Source: Flavobacteriales bacterium UBA1986 (GTDB lineage: Bacteria > Bacteroidota > Bacteroidia > Flavobacteriales_G > Salibacteraceae). From it: DNA of 64,000 nt. The notes below the pieces were generated by a model that made no database searches, had not been told where the DNA came from, and was given only the letters and a program-made list of their open reading frames with translations. Positions 1-9,611 of the stretch are shown here, in pieces. The stretch is from the NCBI GenBank assembly GCA_002336245.1, contig DDDG01000006.1, positions 201,354 to 265,353 on the forward strand, written 5' to 3'. Within the stretch, counting starts at the first letter, position 1; each line of letters starts with the position of its first letter. The translations under genes and the position numbers were made by a program.

Positions 1-1
1 C

Positions 2-493
2 TACGAACGCATCTTCGGTATCAATGTTCTTGGTTCCATATACCTAAGTCATTACTCCATTCCACATTTGCGGAAAACCAAAGGAGGCATCCTCTTCATC
101 TCCTCGGTGGCAGGAATGATCGGACTTCCCTCCTACACTGCCTACAGCGCGTCAAAACGAGCAGTAACGGCTCTTGCTGAGTCTTTACGAATTGAATTGC
201 ACGACGACAACATCTTCGTTGGAGTGAACTTTCCAGGTTTCACGGAAAATGACCCTCAAAAAGCCATCTACAAAGCCGATGGAAGCATGGGCGTTCTTGA
301 AAAGCGTTCAGATGTAAAAGCAAATCCACTCTTGAAAACAGTTTCACGCATTGTAACTCAAATGCGTAAGAAACGCTTCTATGGCTATTCTTCGGCTCAA
401 GGGTGGTTCGTTCGGCTTGGCAGTCGATTGTTCCCAGGAATAGTTCACCTTGGCCTGAAAGCAAATCGGAAAAAGATAATGGACATGCAGTAA
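2..493 (+). CDS. Short-chain dehydrogenase/reductase, 5' end cut off by window edge
   Basis: C-terminal part of an NAD(P)-dependent oxidoreductase of the short-chain dehydrogenase (SDR) family. The frame is open from base 2. It shows the family's NVLG motif, the catalytic Ser in ILFISSVAG, and the Tyr-x-x-x-Lys pair in YSASK, followed by a substrate-loop region with a PGF sequence. The Rossmann cofactor motif lies outside the window. The substrate cannot be deduced. The only start-like codon inside the window (TTG at 68) is internal to the domain and is not a real start. Confidence 0.85.
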   Translation, partial: YERIFGINVLGSIYLSHYSIPHLRKTKGGILFISSVAGMIGLPSYTAYSASKRAVTALAESLRIELHDDNIFVGVNFPGFTENDPQKAIYKADGSMGVLEKRSDVKANPLLKTVSRIVTQMRKKRFYGYSSAQGWFVRLGSRLFPGIVHLGLKANRKKIMDMQ

Positions 494-532
494 TTCTCTT
501 GTGTTTACCTTGGCTACCTAAATCACTTTGCC

Positions 533-1324
533 ATGAATGTTCCAACACAAAAGAAATCGATTGAATCCATCAACCCCAGCCGCTTACTTCCAACACTTTT
601 AGCGTTTCTTCTTATTGGCCTGAGCTTAAGTTCTTGCAATTTTTGGTCGTGTGAAGGTGGTGTAGGTCCAACTCTTGAGCGTGAAATGGAGATTGACCCA
701 GCTTCAGAAATCGAAGTATCAATCCCTGCAGAGGTTCGCTATTGGCTCGACGAGAACCGCAGCAACTCTTTGGTTGTGCTCAAAGCTGAAGAGAATCTGT
801 TGAACATGATTGATGTTAAGTCGGACAATGGAGCCTTAACCATTCGCTCGGAGAGCTGTCTTAATTCCAAGGAAGGCATCCGAATCGATATCATCACTCC
901 CAGACTAGAAGAAGTGGTGCTCAATGGAAATGCCAGCTTTTTTGGAGAGAACAAGGTGACCACTGAAGAAATGAATCTAATTGTAAAAGGAGCAGGAAGA
1001 ATTGAATTGAATCTGAAAGCAAAAGATTTGGATTGCGAAATTTCAGGTACTGGGGAAATCATTCTCAATGGGACAACTGAAGAGCTCGACATTAAAATCA
1101 ATGGAACTGCTAATGTGGAAGCGCTTAAGCTTGCCGCATAGAGCGTCGATATTAAAGTGAATGGCGCAGGTGACATTCGCGTTTATGCCCAAGAGAAGTT
1201 GAAGGTAAAAATCAATGGGGCTGGCAATGTTCAGTACAAGGGCAAGCCTACCGACATTCAACAAAAAATCAATGGAGCTGGTGCCGTTTCTGAAATAGAA
1301 GATGAGGAAAACGCTCCGATATAG
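533..1324 (+). pseudogene. GIN-domain (DUF2807-like) lipoprotein with an in-frame TAG
   Basis: Predicted lipoprotein (lipobox LSLSSC after a hydrophobic segment) followed by a beta-helical head domain of the GIN/DUF2807 type, recognisable from repeated Asn-Gly turns (NGNA, KGAG, SGTG, NGTA). The reading frame meets TAG at 1139-1141 (codon 203), then continues in the same frame with more of the same repeat (VNGAGD, INGAGN, INGAGA) to a TAG at 1322-1324. The intact protein would be 263 residues. The repeat on both sides of the stop shows a single nonsense change inside one gene. The 202-residue product would still be exported, so partial function is possible. In related proteins the role is unclear (surface or adhesin-like). 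Confidence 0.85.
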
Positions 1325-1341
1325 CTCACTATAAAAAAGAA

Positions 1342-1367
1342 AAAGCCCCTCGTTTCCGAGAGGCTTT
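1342..1367 (-). terminator. Intrinsic terminator for the T9SS glycan-binding gene
   Basis: Hairpin with arms AAAGCCCCTCG (1342-1352) and CGAGAGGCTTT (1357-1367), one mismatch and a four-base loop. Read on the minus strand it is followed by a T-rich tract, placing it just after the stop of the gene at 1391-3799. The plus-strand copy could also stop transcription from the GIN-domain gene. Confidence 0.75.
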
Positions 1368-1390
1368 CCCTAATTCGCGCACTGAAAATC

Positions 1391-3799
1391 CTATTTAGAT
1401 AGGATCAGTTTCTTAAGAAGCGATGATTGAGAGTTGCGCAACTCTAGGAAGTATACTCCTCCTTCGAATTGACTCAAATCAAAATCGTGCTCTATTCTGT
1501 TGCTTTCGAACTGCGTACTCTGCAATTTCTGACCAGCAATGTTGTAGATGTTCATCTCAACGCTTTCGATGTTCTCGAACTCAAGACCGAGGTGGAATAC
1601 ACCTGTACTTGGGTTAGGAATAACTTCGAATCGGCTTGCTACGAATGCATCTTCGATTCCAACAACGCTACAAGCAACACACTCTTCCCAACATGTTTGT
1701 GGTAAAGAAGTATCTCCAGCGATGATCAATCGACGGTTAGTGAATCCACCAACAGTTTCAGTACATCCTAGACCAGGAGTCAAAGTTTCCTCGAAATCCC
1801 AACCGTTGAGTGTGTATTTGAAATCAATCGTATCGCCAAAAGGAAGAATGATTGTCAAATCCCAAATGCTGTCGTTATCTGCATCAGACATTGGGTTACA
1901 TGTTCCACACCAGTTGTTGAACGTTCCATTCACATAGGCAGTCGTGAAAGTGTCTGGGTAAGAAGTCAGGTCGAGAGTGAAAGTAACTTGACCACTTGTT
2001 GGTGTTCCTGTACAAGCAGCACAAGATGCCCAGCACAATACTGGAAGAACAGTGTCTCCTACAGGTGCCAAGTAACGGTTGGTAAAACCACCCGTAGTTT
2101 TAGTACAAGACTCACCACCAGAGAATTTCTCTTCATCTGACCAGCCATCGACTGTGTACTTGAACTCGAAGCTTGAATCTGGAAGGTTGATAGTCAATTC
2201 CCAAACGTCGTCGTTGTTCGCGTCGGTCATTGGGTTACAAGCTCCACACCAGCCATTGAACGTACCATTCACATAAACGGTATCGTAAGTGCCACTGTAG
2301 TCGGCCATATCAACTTTAAAGGTGATGTCATTTCCTGTTGGAGGTGTTCCAGAACAAGCTGAACAACTGTTCCAGCAAACTTCAGGAAGAACTGTGTTAC
2401 CTGTAACGATTTCAAATCGGTTGGTAGAACCACCGCTTGTTTTCGTGCAAGCTTCTCCACCAACGAAGTTTTCTTGATCCGTCCAACCGTCTGTCGTGAA
2501 CTTGAACTCAAAAGAATCAACAGCTAGGTTTAAGGTAACTTCATAAACATCGTCGTTGTTCGCGTCGGTCATTGGGTTACAGCTACCACACCATCCGTTG
2601 AACGTACCATTTACAAATACACCTGAATAGGTTCCAGTGTATTCTGACATGTCAACTTTGAAGGTGATGTCCTTGGCTGTGGGTGGCGGAGGTCCTTGAG
2701 CTCCGTCAAACCAAACATCGTCAACATAATAGGTCTTGGCGCCAGCAGTGGCTCCATCTACTCCGAAGTTCGCGAAGATATTCAGCTTGTCGTAGGTATT
2801 GCTGTAGTTGATCGCTGCTGTACCCGTAGCCTCGTTTGAGAAGTCAAACAACAAAGTATCCCAACCGGAATTCATGGTAGTCATTGCATCCGTTTCAACA
2901 GATATAGTGTTGTTCGTGTGATCTTCAGCCTTCAATCGAACAACGATTCCTGAATCTGGAGACCAGAAACGTACTTTCATTGTGTTCGCATTGGCAGAAA
3001 AAGGAATCGCCGTATCAAGAGCAGTGTTCCCTAGAGTTGTGCCAGCCCAAGTTGCTGCTGAGCCAGTTTTATCCAATTGAAGTAGAAGATTTGAACTATT
3101 CGTTGGATCTACAGTAACCATAGCAGCATTGCCACCAAAATCGATTACAGTATAGTCTACGTTAGCAGTGTCATCCCAAGCGATTGGTAAACCAATTTGA
3201 GCTTTGGAAGGTCCACTTGAGCCACCACCAACAAACCAAACATCGTCCAATAGGTATGTTTTGGTTCCAGCGGTTGCACCATCAACTCCAAAATTGAAGA
3301 AGATATTGGCCATGTCGTAGGTACTGCTGAAGTTGATAGCAGCAGTTCCAGTAGCCTGGTTTGAAAAATCAAATTCTAGCGTGTCCCATGCGTTTGCAAC
3401 TGTTGTCATCGCATCTGTTTCAACAGAAATTGTATTGTTTGTTTTGTCTTCACACTTTAAACGGACAGTGATTCCGGAATCAGGTGAATAAACGAGTGCG
3501 CGCATGATAGTACTACCTGATGCAAACGGAATTGCAGTTGCAAAACCAAGTGGTGCACTAGGGTTACTAAGGGTTGTTCCTGCCCAAGTTTGAGCAGTAT
3601 TCTGCTTTTCGACGCTCAAAATGAGATTCGAAGAGTTTGAGGGGTCAACACCTGCTGTGGATACATTTCCTCCGAAATCCCCCACGGCGTAGTTGACGTT
3701 TGCCGTATCATCCCATGTGATGGGAAGATCAATCTGTGATTGAGCTGAAACCAGCGTCACAGAAAGCAAAGCCACGATTAATGAGTATAAATTCTTCAT
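1391..3799 (-). CDS. Secreted multi-domain glycan-binding protein with T9SS type A tail
   Basis: Exported protein of about 802 residues, starting at the ATG at 3799, which gives a clean signal peptide (MKNLYSLIVALL...VSAQ); upstream in-frame ATGs precede no signal sequence. After the signal come two tandem copies of a roughly 170-residue beta-sandwich beginning with LPITWDDTANV, resembling binding modules seen in laminarin-utilisation loci. Three copies of a roughly 105-residue module follow (VNGTFNGWCG...CNPM), like an E-set or starch-binding fold with conserved Cys pairs. The C-terminus is a type A sorting domain (IPNPSTGVF ... LKKLILSK). No catalytic domain is seen, so it probably binds polysaccharide at the cell surface or after release. 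It is divergent from the regulator/hydrolase operon and shares its control region. Confidence 0.85.
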   Translation of the reverse strand: MKNLYSLIVALLSVTLVSAQSQIDLPITWDDTANVNYAVGDFGGNVSTAGVDPSNSSNLILSVEKQNTAQTWAGTTLSNPSAPLGFATAIPFASGSTIMRALVYSPDSGITVRLKCEDKTNNTISVETDAMTTVANAWDTLEFDFSNQATGTAAINFSSTYDMANIFFNFGVDGATAGTKTYLLDDVWFVGGGSSGPSKAQIGLPIAWDDTANVDYTVIDFGGNAAMVTVDPTNSSNLLLQLDKTGSAATWAGTTLGNTALDTAIPFSANANTMKVRFWSPDSGIVVRLKAEDHTNNTISVETDAMTTMNSGWDTLLFDFSNEATGTAAINYSNTYDKLNIFANFGVDGATAGAKTYYVDDVWFDGAQGPPPPTAKDITFKVDMSEYTGTYSGVFVNGTFNGWCGSCNPMTDANNDDVYEVTLNLAVDSFEFKFTTDGWTDQENFVGGEACTKTSGGSTNRFEIVTGNTVLPEVCWNSCSACSGTPPTGNDITFKVDMADYSGTYDTVYVNGTFNGWCGACNPMTDANNDDVWELTINLPDSSFEFKYTVDGWSDEEKFSGGESCTKTTGGFTNRYLAPVGDTVLPVLCWASCAACTGTPTSGQVTFTLDLTSYPDTFTTAYVNGTFNNWCGTCNPMSDADNDSIWDLTIILPFGDTIDFKYTLNGWDFEETLTPGLGCTETVGGFTNRRLIIAGDTSLPQTCWEECVACSVVGIEDAFVASRFEVIPNPSTGVFHLGLEFENIESVEMNIYNIAGQKLQSTQFESNRIEHDFDLSQFEGGVYFLELRNSQSSLLKKLILSK

Positions 3800-3856
3800 A
3801 TAATTTAAGATTTGTTTGCGTCTAAAGTACATATAATTTTTTATTAAAGTACATTT

Positions 3857-3874
3857 TACCATAAGTTTATGGTA
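3857..3874. promoter_or_regulatory. Palindromic operator candidate between divergent genes
   Basis: TACCATAAGTTTATGGTA is an inverted repeat with eight-base perfect arms around GT. It lies 58 bases upstream of the T9SS protein start and 55 bases upstream of the Nudix-type regulator start. A direct repeat AAAGTACAT (3824-3832 and 3846-3854) sits beside it. Position and symmetry fit a dimeric repressor or activator site; the natural candidate binder is the adjacent regulator. That link is an inference. Confidence 0.55.
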
Positions 3875-3901
3875 CAGCCTACCTTAAGTTATTTTCTTGT
3901 C

Positions 3902-3909
3902 TATATTTG
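3902..3909 (+). promoter_or_regulatory. -7 promoter box of the glycan operon
   Basis: TATATTTG matches the Bacteroidota -7 consensus TAnnTTTG, 20 bases before the ATG at 3929. No clear TTTG -33 box is seen at the usual 19-base spacing. Transcription would start a few bases before the regulator gene, downstream of the palindrome at 3857-3874. Confidence 0.5.
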
Positions 3910-3928
3910 AGCACCACCACACTGCCTT

Positions 3929-4636
3929 ATGACAAGAAAAGCTGCTGAAGACTACGGCTACGACTACAACATCCCTTTGGATGAATTTTTTCAATTCGCA
4001 ATTTCTGTGGATTGTGTCATCTATGGATATCACGAAGGAAAGGTTAAAGTGATGTTGATTAAACGGGGCGCAGACCCTTATAAAGGTAAATGGGCACTTC
4101 CAGGAGATTTAGTTTATCCAAAGGAAGCTTTGGACGAGGCTGCAAGACGTGTATTGACAGAGCTTACCGGATTGGAAGAAATCTACATGAAACAGGTTCA
4201 CACGTTCGGAGCTGTTGACAGACACACTTTGGGACGAGTTGTAACATTAGGCTATATGGCCCTCATTGAGATGTACAAGCATCCTTTGAAAGCCGATGGA
4301 TGGGCGGAGGAAGTTGGCTGGTTTGAAATTCACGAAATTCCCGACCTCGCTTTTGACCACAATGAAATCTTCAGTGAGTCGCTAAAATTTCTTAAGCAGA
4401 GTTTAGAGTCGCACTCACCCGTTGGATTTGAAATGATGCCAAAAAAGTTTACGCTCTTAGATTATCTCGAACTCACTGAGTACGTTCTCAACAAAAGATT
4501 GGATAAAGCCAACTTCAGAAAAAAGCTTCTTGCTCAAGACTTTATAGAACCATTGGAGGAAGTTCAGAAAAACGTAAAACACCGCCCTGCCAAACTGTAC
4601 AAAATCAACAAGAAAAAAATTGAACTAGAAACTTGA
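3929..4636 (+). CDS. Nudix-domain transcriptional regulator (NrtR/AraR-like)
   Basis: 235 residues: an N-terminal Nudix fold (residues about 20-150) and a C-terminal winged-helix region (about 155-230, TLLDYLELTEYVL...). The Nudix box near residues 61-84 (G-DLVYP-KE-ALDEAARRVLTELTG) has lost the catalytic RE and EE pairs, as in regulators of the NrtR type, where the domain senses a ligand rather than hydrolysing it. In Bacteroides, members such as AraR control sugar genes. Here it is the first gene of the glycan operon, four bases before a glycoside hydrolase, so it probably regulates the locus and itself through the palindrome upstream. Confidence 0.85.
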   Translation: MTRKAAEDYGYDYNIPLDEFFQFAISVDCVIYGYHEGKVKVMLIKRGADPYKGKWALPGDLVYPKEALDEAARRVLTELTGLEEIYMKQVHTFGAVDRHTLGRVVTLGYMALIEMYKHPLKADGWAEEVGWFEIHEIPDLAFDHNEIFSESLKFLKQSLESHSPVGFEMMPKKFTLLDYLELTEYVLNKRLDKANFRKKLLAQDFIEPLEEVQKNVKHRPAKLYKINKKKIELET

Positions 4637-4640
4637 GTTT

Positions 4641-5969
4641 ATGAATCGACTTCTATTTCTGGCTGCAGCCACCATGCTGTGCGTCAACGCGAATGCACAG
4701 GTCATTCCCGTTAAGGTTGAACAAAACGAATCTGGGTATTACCTCACCAGAGGCGGAGAACCGTACTACGTTAACGGAGCTGGTGGAAGCACCTATTTAG
4801 ATGAAGTTTTAGAAGCAGGAGGAAATTCAATTCGAACTTGGGCAGCAAACGAAGCCGGAAGCATCTTGGATGAGGCACATGCGAAAGGCTTGAGTGTAAT
4901 GTTCGGTTTGTGGGTTGGACACGAACGACATGGATTCGATTACAACGACGAAGAAGCCGTAGCCAAACAACTTGAACGATTCACGAACATTGTAAAGAAA
5001 TACAAAGACCACCCCGCCATTTTACTTTGGGGAATTGGAAACGAAGTAGACCTCTTCTACTCCAATACCAAAGTTTGGGACGCCATTCAAGACATCGCCA
5101 AAATGGTGCATGAAATCGACCCCAACCATCCAACTACAACAGTAACTGCGGGACTAGACAAAAAAGAAGTCGAACTCATCATGGAAAAAGTTCCTGATTT
5201 AGATATCTACTCAGTGAACACCTACGGTGAGATTTCCGACGTACCAGATAATCTTCCAAAGTACGGATGGAAAGGTCCGTGGATGATTACGGAATGGGGA
5301 CCAACTGGTCACTGGGAGGTTCAAAAAACAACTTGGGGAGTTCCCCTCGAACAGTCGAGCAAGGAGAAGGCTAACATTTACACTAAGCGCTACACCAAGT
5401 ACATTAAAGACTACAAAGGGAAATGCATCGGTTCGTATGTATTTCTCTGGGGACAAAAACAAGAAACCACTTCTACCTGGTACGGAATCTTCACGAAAGA
5501 CGGAGAACGCACTGAGACCTTCGACGCTGTATATAATGTATGGAGAGGTAAAGAGCCAGAGGTTAAATCACCTCGTTTGGACAGCATAAAACTCGACAAC
5601 AAACAAGCGAAGGAGAGCATTTACCTCAAGGCAACTGAAAAGTACAGTGCAGAAGCTTTTGTGGAAGGTTTCGGAAATAAGACCGAATTTGATTGGGCTG
5701 TGGTGCCAGAGAGCACAGACATCCAAGCGGGTGGTGATACGGAAGATGCTCCGGAAGCCCTATATACGCTTGTAAAAAAGCAAGTAGATAATACGGTCAC
5801 CATTCAAGCACCGAAGAAAGAAGGTGCTTATCGCCTCTTCCTCTACGCTAAAAACGAGGAAAAAAAGGTGGCTTACGCCAACATACCTTTTTATGTAGTT
5901 CCAAATCCAGATGCAACTACTGGATCGGTTCAACTTAAAAAACGAACACTGAATCCAGTTTACGAATAG
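4641..5969 (+). CDS. Secreted clan GH-A glycoside hydrolase (TIM barrel)
   Basis: 442 residues with a signal peptide ending ANA-QV. The body is a TIM barrel of clan GH-A type, resembling GH2-C or GH5/GH72-like catalytic domains. It shows the acid/base motif GIGNEV (Glu near residue 134) and a second glutamate in MITEWG (near residue 218), the expected nucleophile. A C-terminal domain of about 120 residues (from about 320) looks like a beta-sandwich. It probably cleaves or transfers on a beta-glucan in the periplasm. It lies second in the operon. The exact GH family is not assigned; GH2-like, GH5-like and GH158-like are alternatives. Confidence 0.75.
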   Translation: MNRLLFLAAATMLCVNANAQVIPVKVEQNESGYYLTRGGEPYYVNGAGGSTYLDEVLEAGGNSIRTWAANEAGSILDEAHAKGLSVMFGLWVGHERHGFDYNDEEAVAKQLERFTNIVKKYKDHPAILLWGIGNEVDLFYSNTKVWDAIQDIAKMVHEIDPNHPTTTVTAGLDKKEVELIMEKVPDLDIYSVNTYGEISDVPDNLPKYGWKGPWMITEWGPTGHWEVQKTTWGVPLEQSSKEKANIYTKRYTKYIKDYKGKCIGSYVFLWGQKQETTSTWYGIFTKDGERTETFDAVYNVWRGKEPEVKSPRLDSIKLDNKQAKESIYLKATEKYSAEAFVEGFGNKTEFDWAVVPESTDIQAGGDTEDAPEALYTLVKKQVDNTVTIQAPKKEGAYRLFLYAKNEEKKVAYANIPFYVVPNPDATTGSVQLKKRTLNPVYE

Positions 5970-5982
5970 AAGTTCACTTCTG

Positions 5983-7620
5983 ATGGAAAAGGAGCTCAAC
6001 TGGCTAGATTTTACTGTGATTGGGATGTATTTCGTGGTCCTGATTGCCATCGTGCTTTGGATTACCATCGTGGAGCGAAAGGCAGACCGAGAAAAAGGAG
6101 GCAATGTTGCAGCCTATTTCCTGGGAGGGAGAAACTTGAGCTGGGCCGTAATTGGCGCCTCCCTATTTGCCTCCAACATTGGAACGGAACATCTCGTAGG
6201 TCTAGCTGGAGCTGGTGCGGCCGGCGATTTTGCCGCAACCCAATTTGAACTTCTCGCAGCATTTTCCTTGATGCTCCTCGGATGGCTCTTCGTTCCCTTC
6301 TACTTAAAGTCAGGTGTGTACACCATGCCAGAATATTTAGAGAAACGCTACAGTCCTTGGGCTCGCAGCTACCTATCTTACATCTCGATTGCGGGTTACA
6401 TCCTCACCAAAATTTCAGTAACCATCGCTGCTGGTGGCATCATATTCACCTCTCTTCTCGGCATCGATTTCTGGACCGGCTCCATAATAGTGGTTGGCAT
6501 TACTGGCGTCTACACCTTGTTCGGAGGATTAAAGGCAGTCGTTTACACCGACTTCATGCAACTGATTGTTCTATTTCTTGGAAGTGTAGCCCTCACCTAC
6601 TTTGCCATGAGTGAAATTGGCGGCATTGAGCAACTGAAGGCTTTAACTACACACGCTCATTTCGACCTTTGGCGCCCAGCATCCGATCCCGACTTTCCTT
6701 GGACCGGAATTGTATTCGGCGCACCCATCCTAGGCGTGTGGTATTGGTGTACAGATCAGTTCATAGTGCAACGTGTACTTGCAGCCAAAAACTTGAATGA
6801 GGCTCGGAAGGGAACCATTTTCGCTGGCTTCCTGAAGCTGCTTCCGATGTTCATCTTCGTACTTCCAGGCATACTTGCCTTTGCCCTTGCAGCTGGCCCC
6901 GACAGTCCATATCAATTTCCGATCATCGATGGGAAAACAGAATACGACGCGGCGCTTCCTATGCTCACCATGAACATTCTCCCTACTGGACTTCGCGGAT
7001 TGGTTGTATCTGGATTGATTGCGGCTCTCATGAGTTCACTTTCATCGGTCTTCAACTCCTGTTCTACCCTAATCACTCTCGACATTTACCGGAAGTATGT
7101 TCCTGAAGCCACAGAAAAGAAGTTGGTTTTCGTTGGTCAAATTTCCACACTCTTTCTAGTTGTGGCCGGACTGGCCTGGATTCCTTTGATGCGTTTGATT
7201 GAAGGTGGACTCTTTCAAAAACTTCAGAGCATTCAAGCTTACATCTCTCCTCCCGTAGCCGCATTGTTCCTCATTGGAATCTTGTCGAAGAAAGTGAATG
7301 AACGGGGAGCCAAGATGGCCCTAATGACGGGCTTGATCCTGGGCGTGAGTCGCCTGGTTCTGGAGCTTATGAAATCTGACCTAACCGGTGCGGCCTATTA
7401 TTTCGCTGACATCAACTTCCTGCATTTCGCCATCATACTCTTTATAATCTGCTCGGCCGTCTTGTGGTTTGGTTCAAGAAATTATACTAGTAAAAACCTC
7501 AACATCAACGAATTGACCCTTTCTCGAGGGGTACTTCAACTCGAAGGTCAGCGTACCAACATCATTCTCAGTACAGTACTCATCCTAAGCATCTTCACAA
7601 TATGGATCGTATTCTCATAA
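5983..7620 (+). CDS. Sodium/solute symporter (SSS family, sugar-type)
   Basis: 545-residue inner-membrane protein with about 14 hydrophobic segments. The segment SLFASNIGTEHLVGLAG (near residue 60) and the R-GxxxAGFLKLLPMFIFVLPG stretch are typical of the SGLT branch of the sodium/solute symporters. Inside a polysaccharide operon it most likely brings released mono- or oligosaccharide into the cytoplasm with sodium. Its stop codon overlaps the start of the next gene by 19 bases, suggesting translational coupling. A second, unrelated sugar carrier (MFS) lies at the other end of the locus. Confidence 0.9.
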   Translation: MEKELNWLDFTVIGMYFVVLIAIVLWITIVERKADREKGGNVAAYFLGGRNLSWAVIGASLFASNIGTEHLVGLAGAGAAGDFAATQFELLAAFSLMLLGWLFVPFYLKSGVYTMPEYLEKRYSPWARSYLSYISIAGYILTKISVTIAAGGIIFTSLLGIDFWTGSIIVVGITGVYTLFGGLKAVVYTDFMQLIVLFLGSVALTYFAMSEIGGIEQLKALTTHAHFDLWRPASDPDFPWTGIVFGAPILGVWYWCTDQFIVQRVLAAKNLNEARKGTIFAGFLKLLPMFIFVLPGILAFALAAGPDSPYQFPIIDGKTEYDAALPMLTMNILPTGLRGLVVSGLIAALMSSLSSVFNSCSTLITLDIYRKYVPEATEKKLVFVGQISTLFLVVAGLAWIPLMRLIEGGLFQKLQSIQAYISPPVAALFLIGILSKKVNERGAKMALMTGLILGVSRLVLELMKSDLTGAAYYFADINFLHFAIILFIICSAVLWFGSRNYTSKNLNINELTLSRGVLQLEGQRTNIILSTVLILSIFTIWIVFS

Positions 7621-9611
7621 AACCAAAGATTCGAGGCTCCGCCCTGGCCCTTGTGAGCTTTTTGCTCGCACAGGCTTTGAATGCGCAGGAGGCTCCGACC
7701 ATTAAAGAGCCCTCCGTCACCGACGAATACACCGAGAAATTGGAGTCGGTTTCTAGGGTGGGAGTTTTCCCGAAAAACGCACCAGACGGACTCTACGTCT
7801 TCAGTGTATCTGGTGCCTATCGCTTTTTTGGAACCTACCTTCAAATGTCGAATCCGTATTTGCTGAACGACGCGGCGAACGAGTACCAGCGAAAGCGCAC
7901 ACTTTTGCTCGCTGACGACAGTCAACTTCCGAATTTTACGCTCAATTTCTCTGGACGTCCGGCGAAAAATGCTTTTTGGAATTTCGACCTCTACGCATTT
8001 CAACTTTTTGAGGGCTCTGTGAATCCAACCTATGGTGGACAAATTCCTACGGCTCAAAGGCCATCGATTTGGAATCCGATCATAGCGACTACAAAACCAG
8101 GTCAGTCGATGGGTTTGTTGTTAGGGATTAGTACCAATGCGGCCATCAGTACAGACGTCGGAAACTTCGGCTTCACTTTGGGCGGAACGCAATGGTTGAG
8201 TGTGAGTGACCTCACCTTAGCTTCTTTTCGCGGATACAATCGCTTTATGTTGTTTGAGCGAAATCCCTGGGATCCAGTAACTTCCAAAATAGCCGATCGC
8301 TACGACACCTTTTATGGTCAAGGGAACATCAATCAAGATACGCGTTGGGGAGAACGCGCCTTCCAAGGTTTTACGGTTCGTGCAAACGACTTACCCGGCG
8401 ACATCTCCGTTCTTGCTATGGTTGGTAAAACCGAACTCAATGGTGGATTCGATCCTCTTCCCAATACTTCATTTGGAGGTAAAATCAGTCGCAATTTTGG
8501 CAGCGACTTAAAGGCCAGTATCAACAGCATCAACAACAATGTTTACCTCGACAGTTTAGGTCGGGAGCAAGTTGGTTTCAACATCGTTACCGGCCAGGTT
8601 GTTTATACGAAAGGAGAATTTGGAGTAGACGCTGAAATTGGCGCCGGTCATTACTACAGTCCGGTACACGACCTCGATTGGGGTGAAGCCATCAATGTGA
8701 AATTGAGATTTCCTCTAGTCACGAGGAAGCTTCCAGCCGAATTGCAAGTCTACCGTGTCTCACCTTCTGTGGTGAACAACAATGCGATCTATTGGAATAC
8801 TGCAGTTATTGAGGCTACCGCCAACGACATTCCTGCAGGAAGTGTTGGAAGCGCAGCCATCCTCCAACCCTTTGCGAGTCCGATCGTACCCATAGGCTTG
8901 ATGACAAACAACCGCCAGGGAGTTAACCTGAACGTTGAATATCAACTCAAGGATTTAAAGCTGTCGGCCGCCAACGGAATTTCATCTGAAATAGAAGCCA
9001 TTACGAACTTGGTAACCTTTGGGCATCCGGTAAATCAATTGACTCGATCTCGTTTTTGGCGCTGGGATTTCCCGACAGGAGTTGGCCCCTATGCGCGAAC
9101 AGCGGATGTATTCCGAGATACCTATGAAACCATGAAGTTGCGGGATGATAGTTTAGGGACCGCTGTGAACGTCAAGAAATTCAACGTTCTCGAACTTCAA
9201 GCGAAATACAAGACCAGCCTCTTTCATAGAACTCTATTTGTCAATCTCCTAAACCGATACTCTTCAGTACAGAAGACTTTGGCACCCACAGTAGTTGTCT
9301 CCGAGGACGCATATCTACGTCATTATACGAACGAGCTCGAATTCTACTATCAAGTGTGGCAGAAAGTTATGCTGACCGGATACTTAGGCTACGAGCGCAT
9401 TCTAGGAAACTACGATACTGAATTGGCACTCGAAACTGGAAAGCCAAGAGATCAAGAAGGAACAGGCATTGGATTCGGAATAGACTACGATCTCGGCAGA
9501 AATGCTGGGCTGTATGTACGTCACCGATTCTTCCGCTTCGAGGACAGAAGCTTTACGAAAGATCAATTTGCCGGTCAAGAAACTGTTGTTGAAATTAAAG
9601 TTGCATTCTAA
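7602..9611 (+). CDS. Outer-membrane beta-barrel protein, function unknown
   Basis: 669 residues. The ATG at 7602 gives a signal peptide ending LNA-QE. The rest is rich in alternating hydrophobic strands with aromatic residues and ends in Phe (VEIKVAF), the usual C-terminal signature of an outer-membrane barrel. No TonB box or SusC plug is seen. It sits between the inner-membrane symporter and a second barrel protein, so the pair may form an alternative outer-membrane uptake or anchoring complex for the glycan. I do not recognise the family. Confidence 0.65.
   Translation: MDRILIKPKIRGSALALVSFLLAQALNAQEAPTIKEPSVTDEYTEKLESVSRVGVFPKNAPDGLYVFSVSGAYRFFGTYLQMSNPYLLNDAANEYQRKRTLLLADDSQLPNFTLNFSGRPAKNAFWNFDLYAFQLFEGSVNPTYGGQIPTAQRPSIWNPIIATTKPGQSMGLLLGISTNAAISTDVGNFGFTLGGTQWLSVSDLTLASFRGYNRFMLFERNPWDPVTSKIADRYDTFYGQGNINQDTRWGERAFQGFTVRANDLPGDISVLAMVGKTELNGGFDPLPNTSFGGKISRNFGSDLKASINSINNNVYLDSLGREQVGFNIVTGQVVYTKGEFGVDAEIGAGHYYSPVHDLDWGEAINVKLRFPLVTRKLPAELQVYRVSPSVVNNNAIYWNTAVIEATANDIPAGSVGSAAILQPFASPIVPIGLMTNNRQGVNLNVEYQLKDLKLSAANGISSEIEAITNLVTFGHPVNQLTRSRFWRWDFPTGVGPYARTADVFRDTYETMKLRDDSLGTAVNVKKFNVLELQAKYKTSLFHRTLFVNLLNRYSSVQKTLAPTVVVSEDAYLRHYTNELEFYYQVWQKVMLTGYLGYERILGNYDTELALETGKPRDQEGTGIGFGIDYDLGRNAGLYVRHRFFRFEDRSFTKDQFAGQETVVEIKVAF

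Noticed and set aside
2079..2580. Repeated blocks inside the T9SS protein as a CRISPR-like array
   Set aside because: They are tandem coding modules of about 105 residues in frame, not short repeats with unique spacers.
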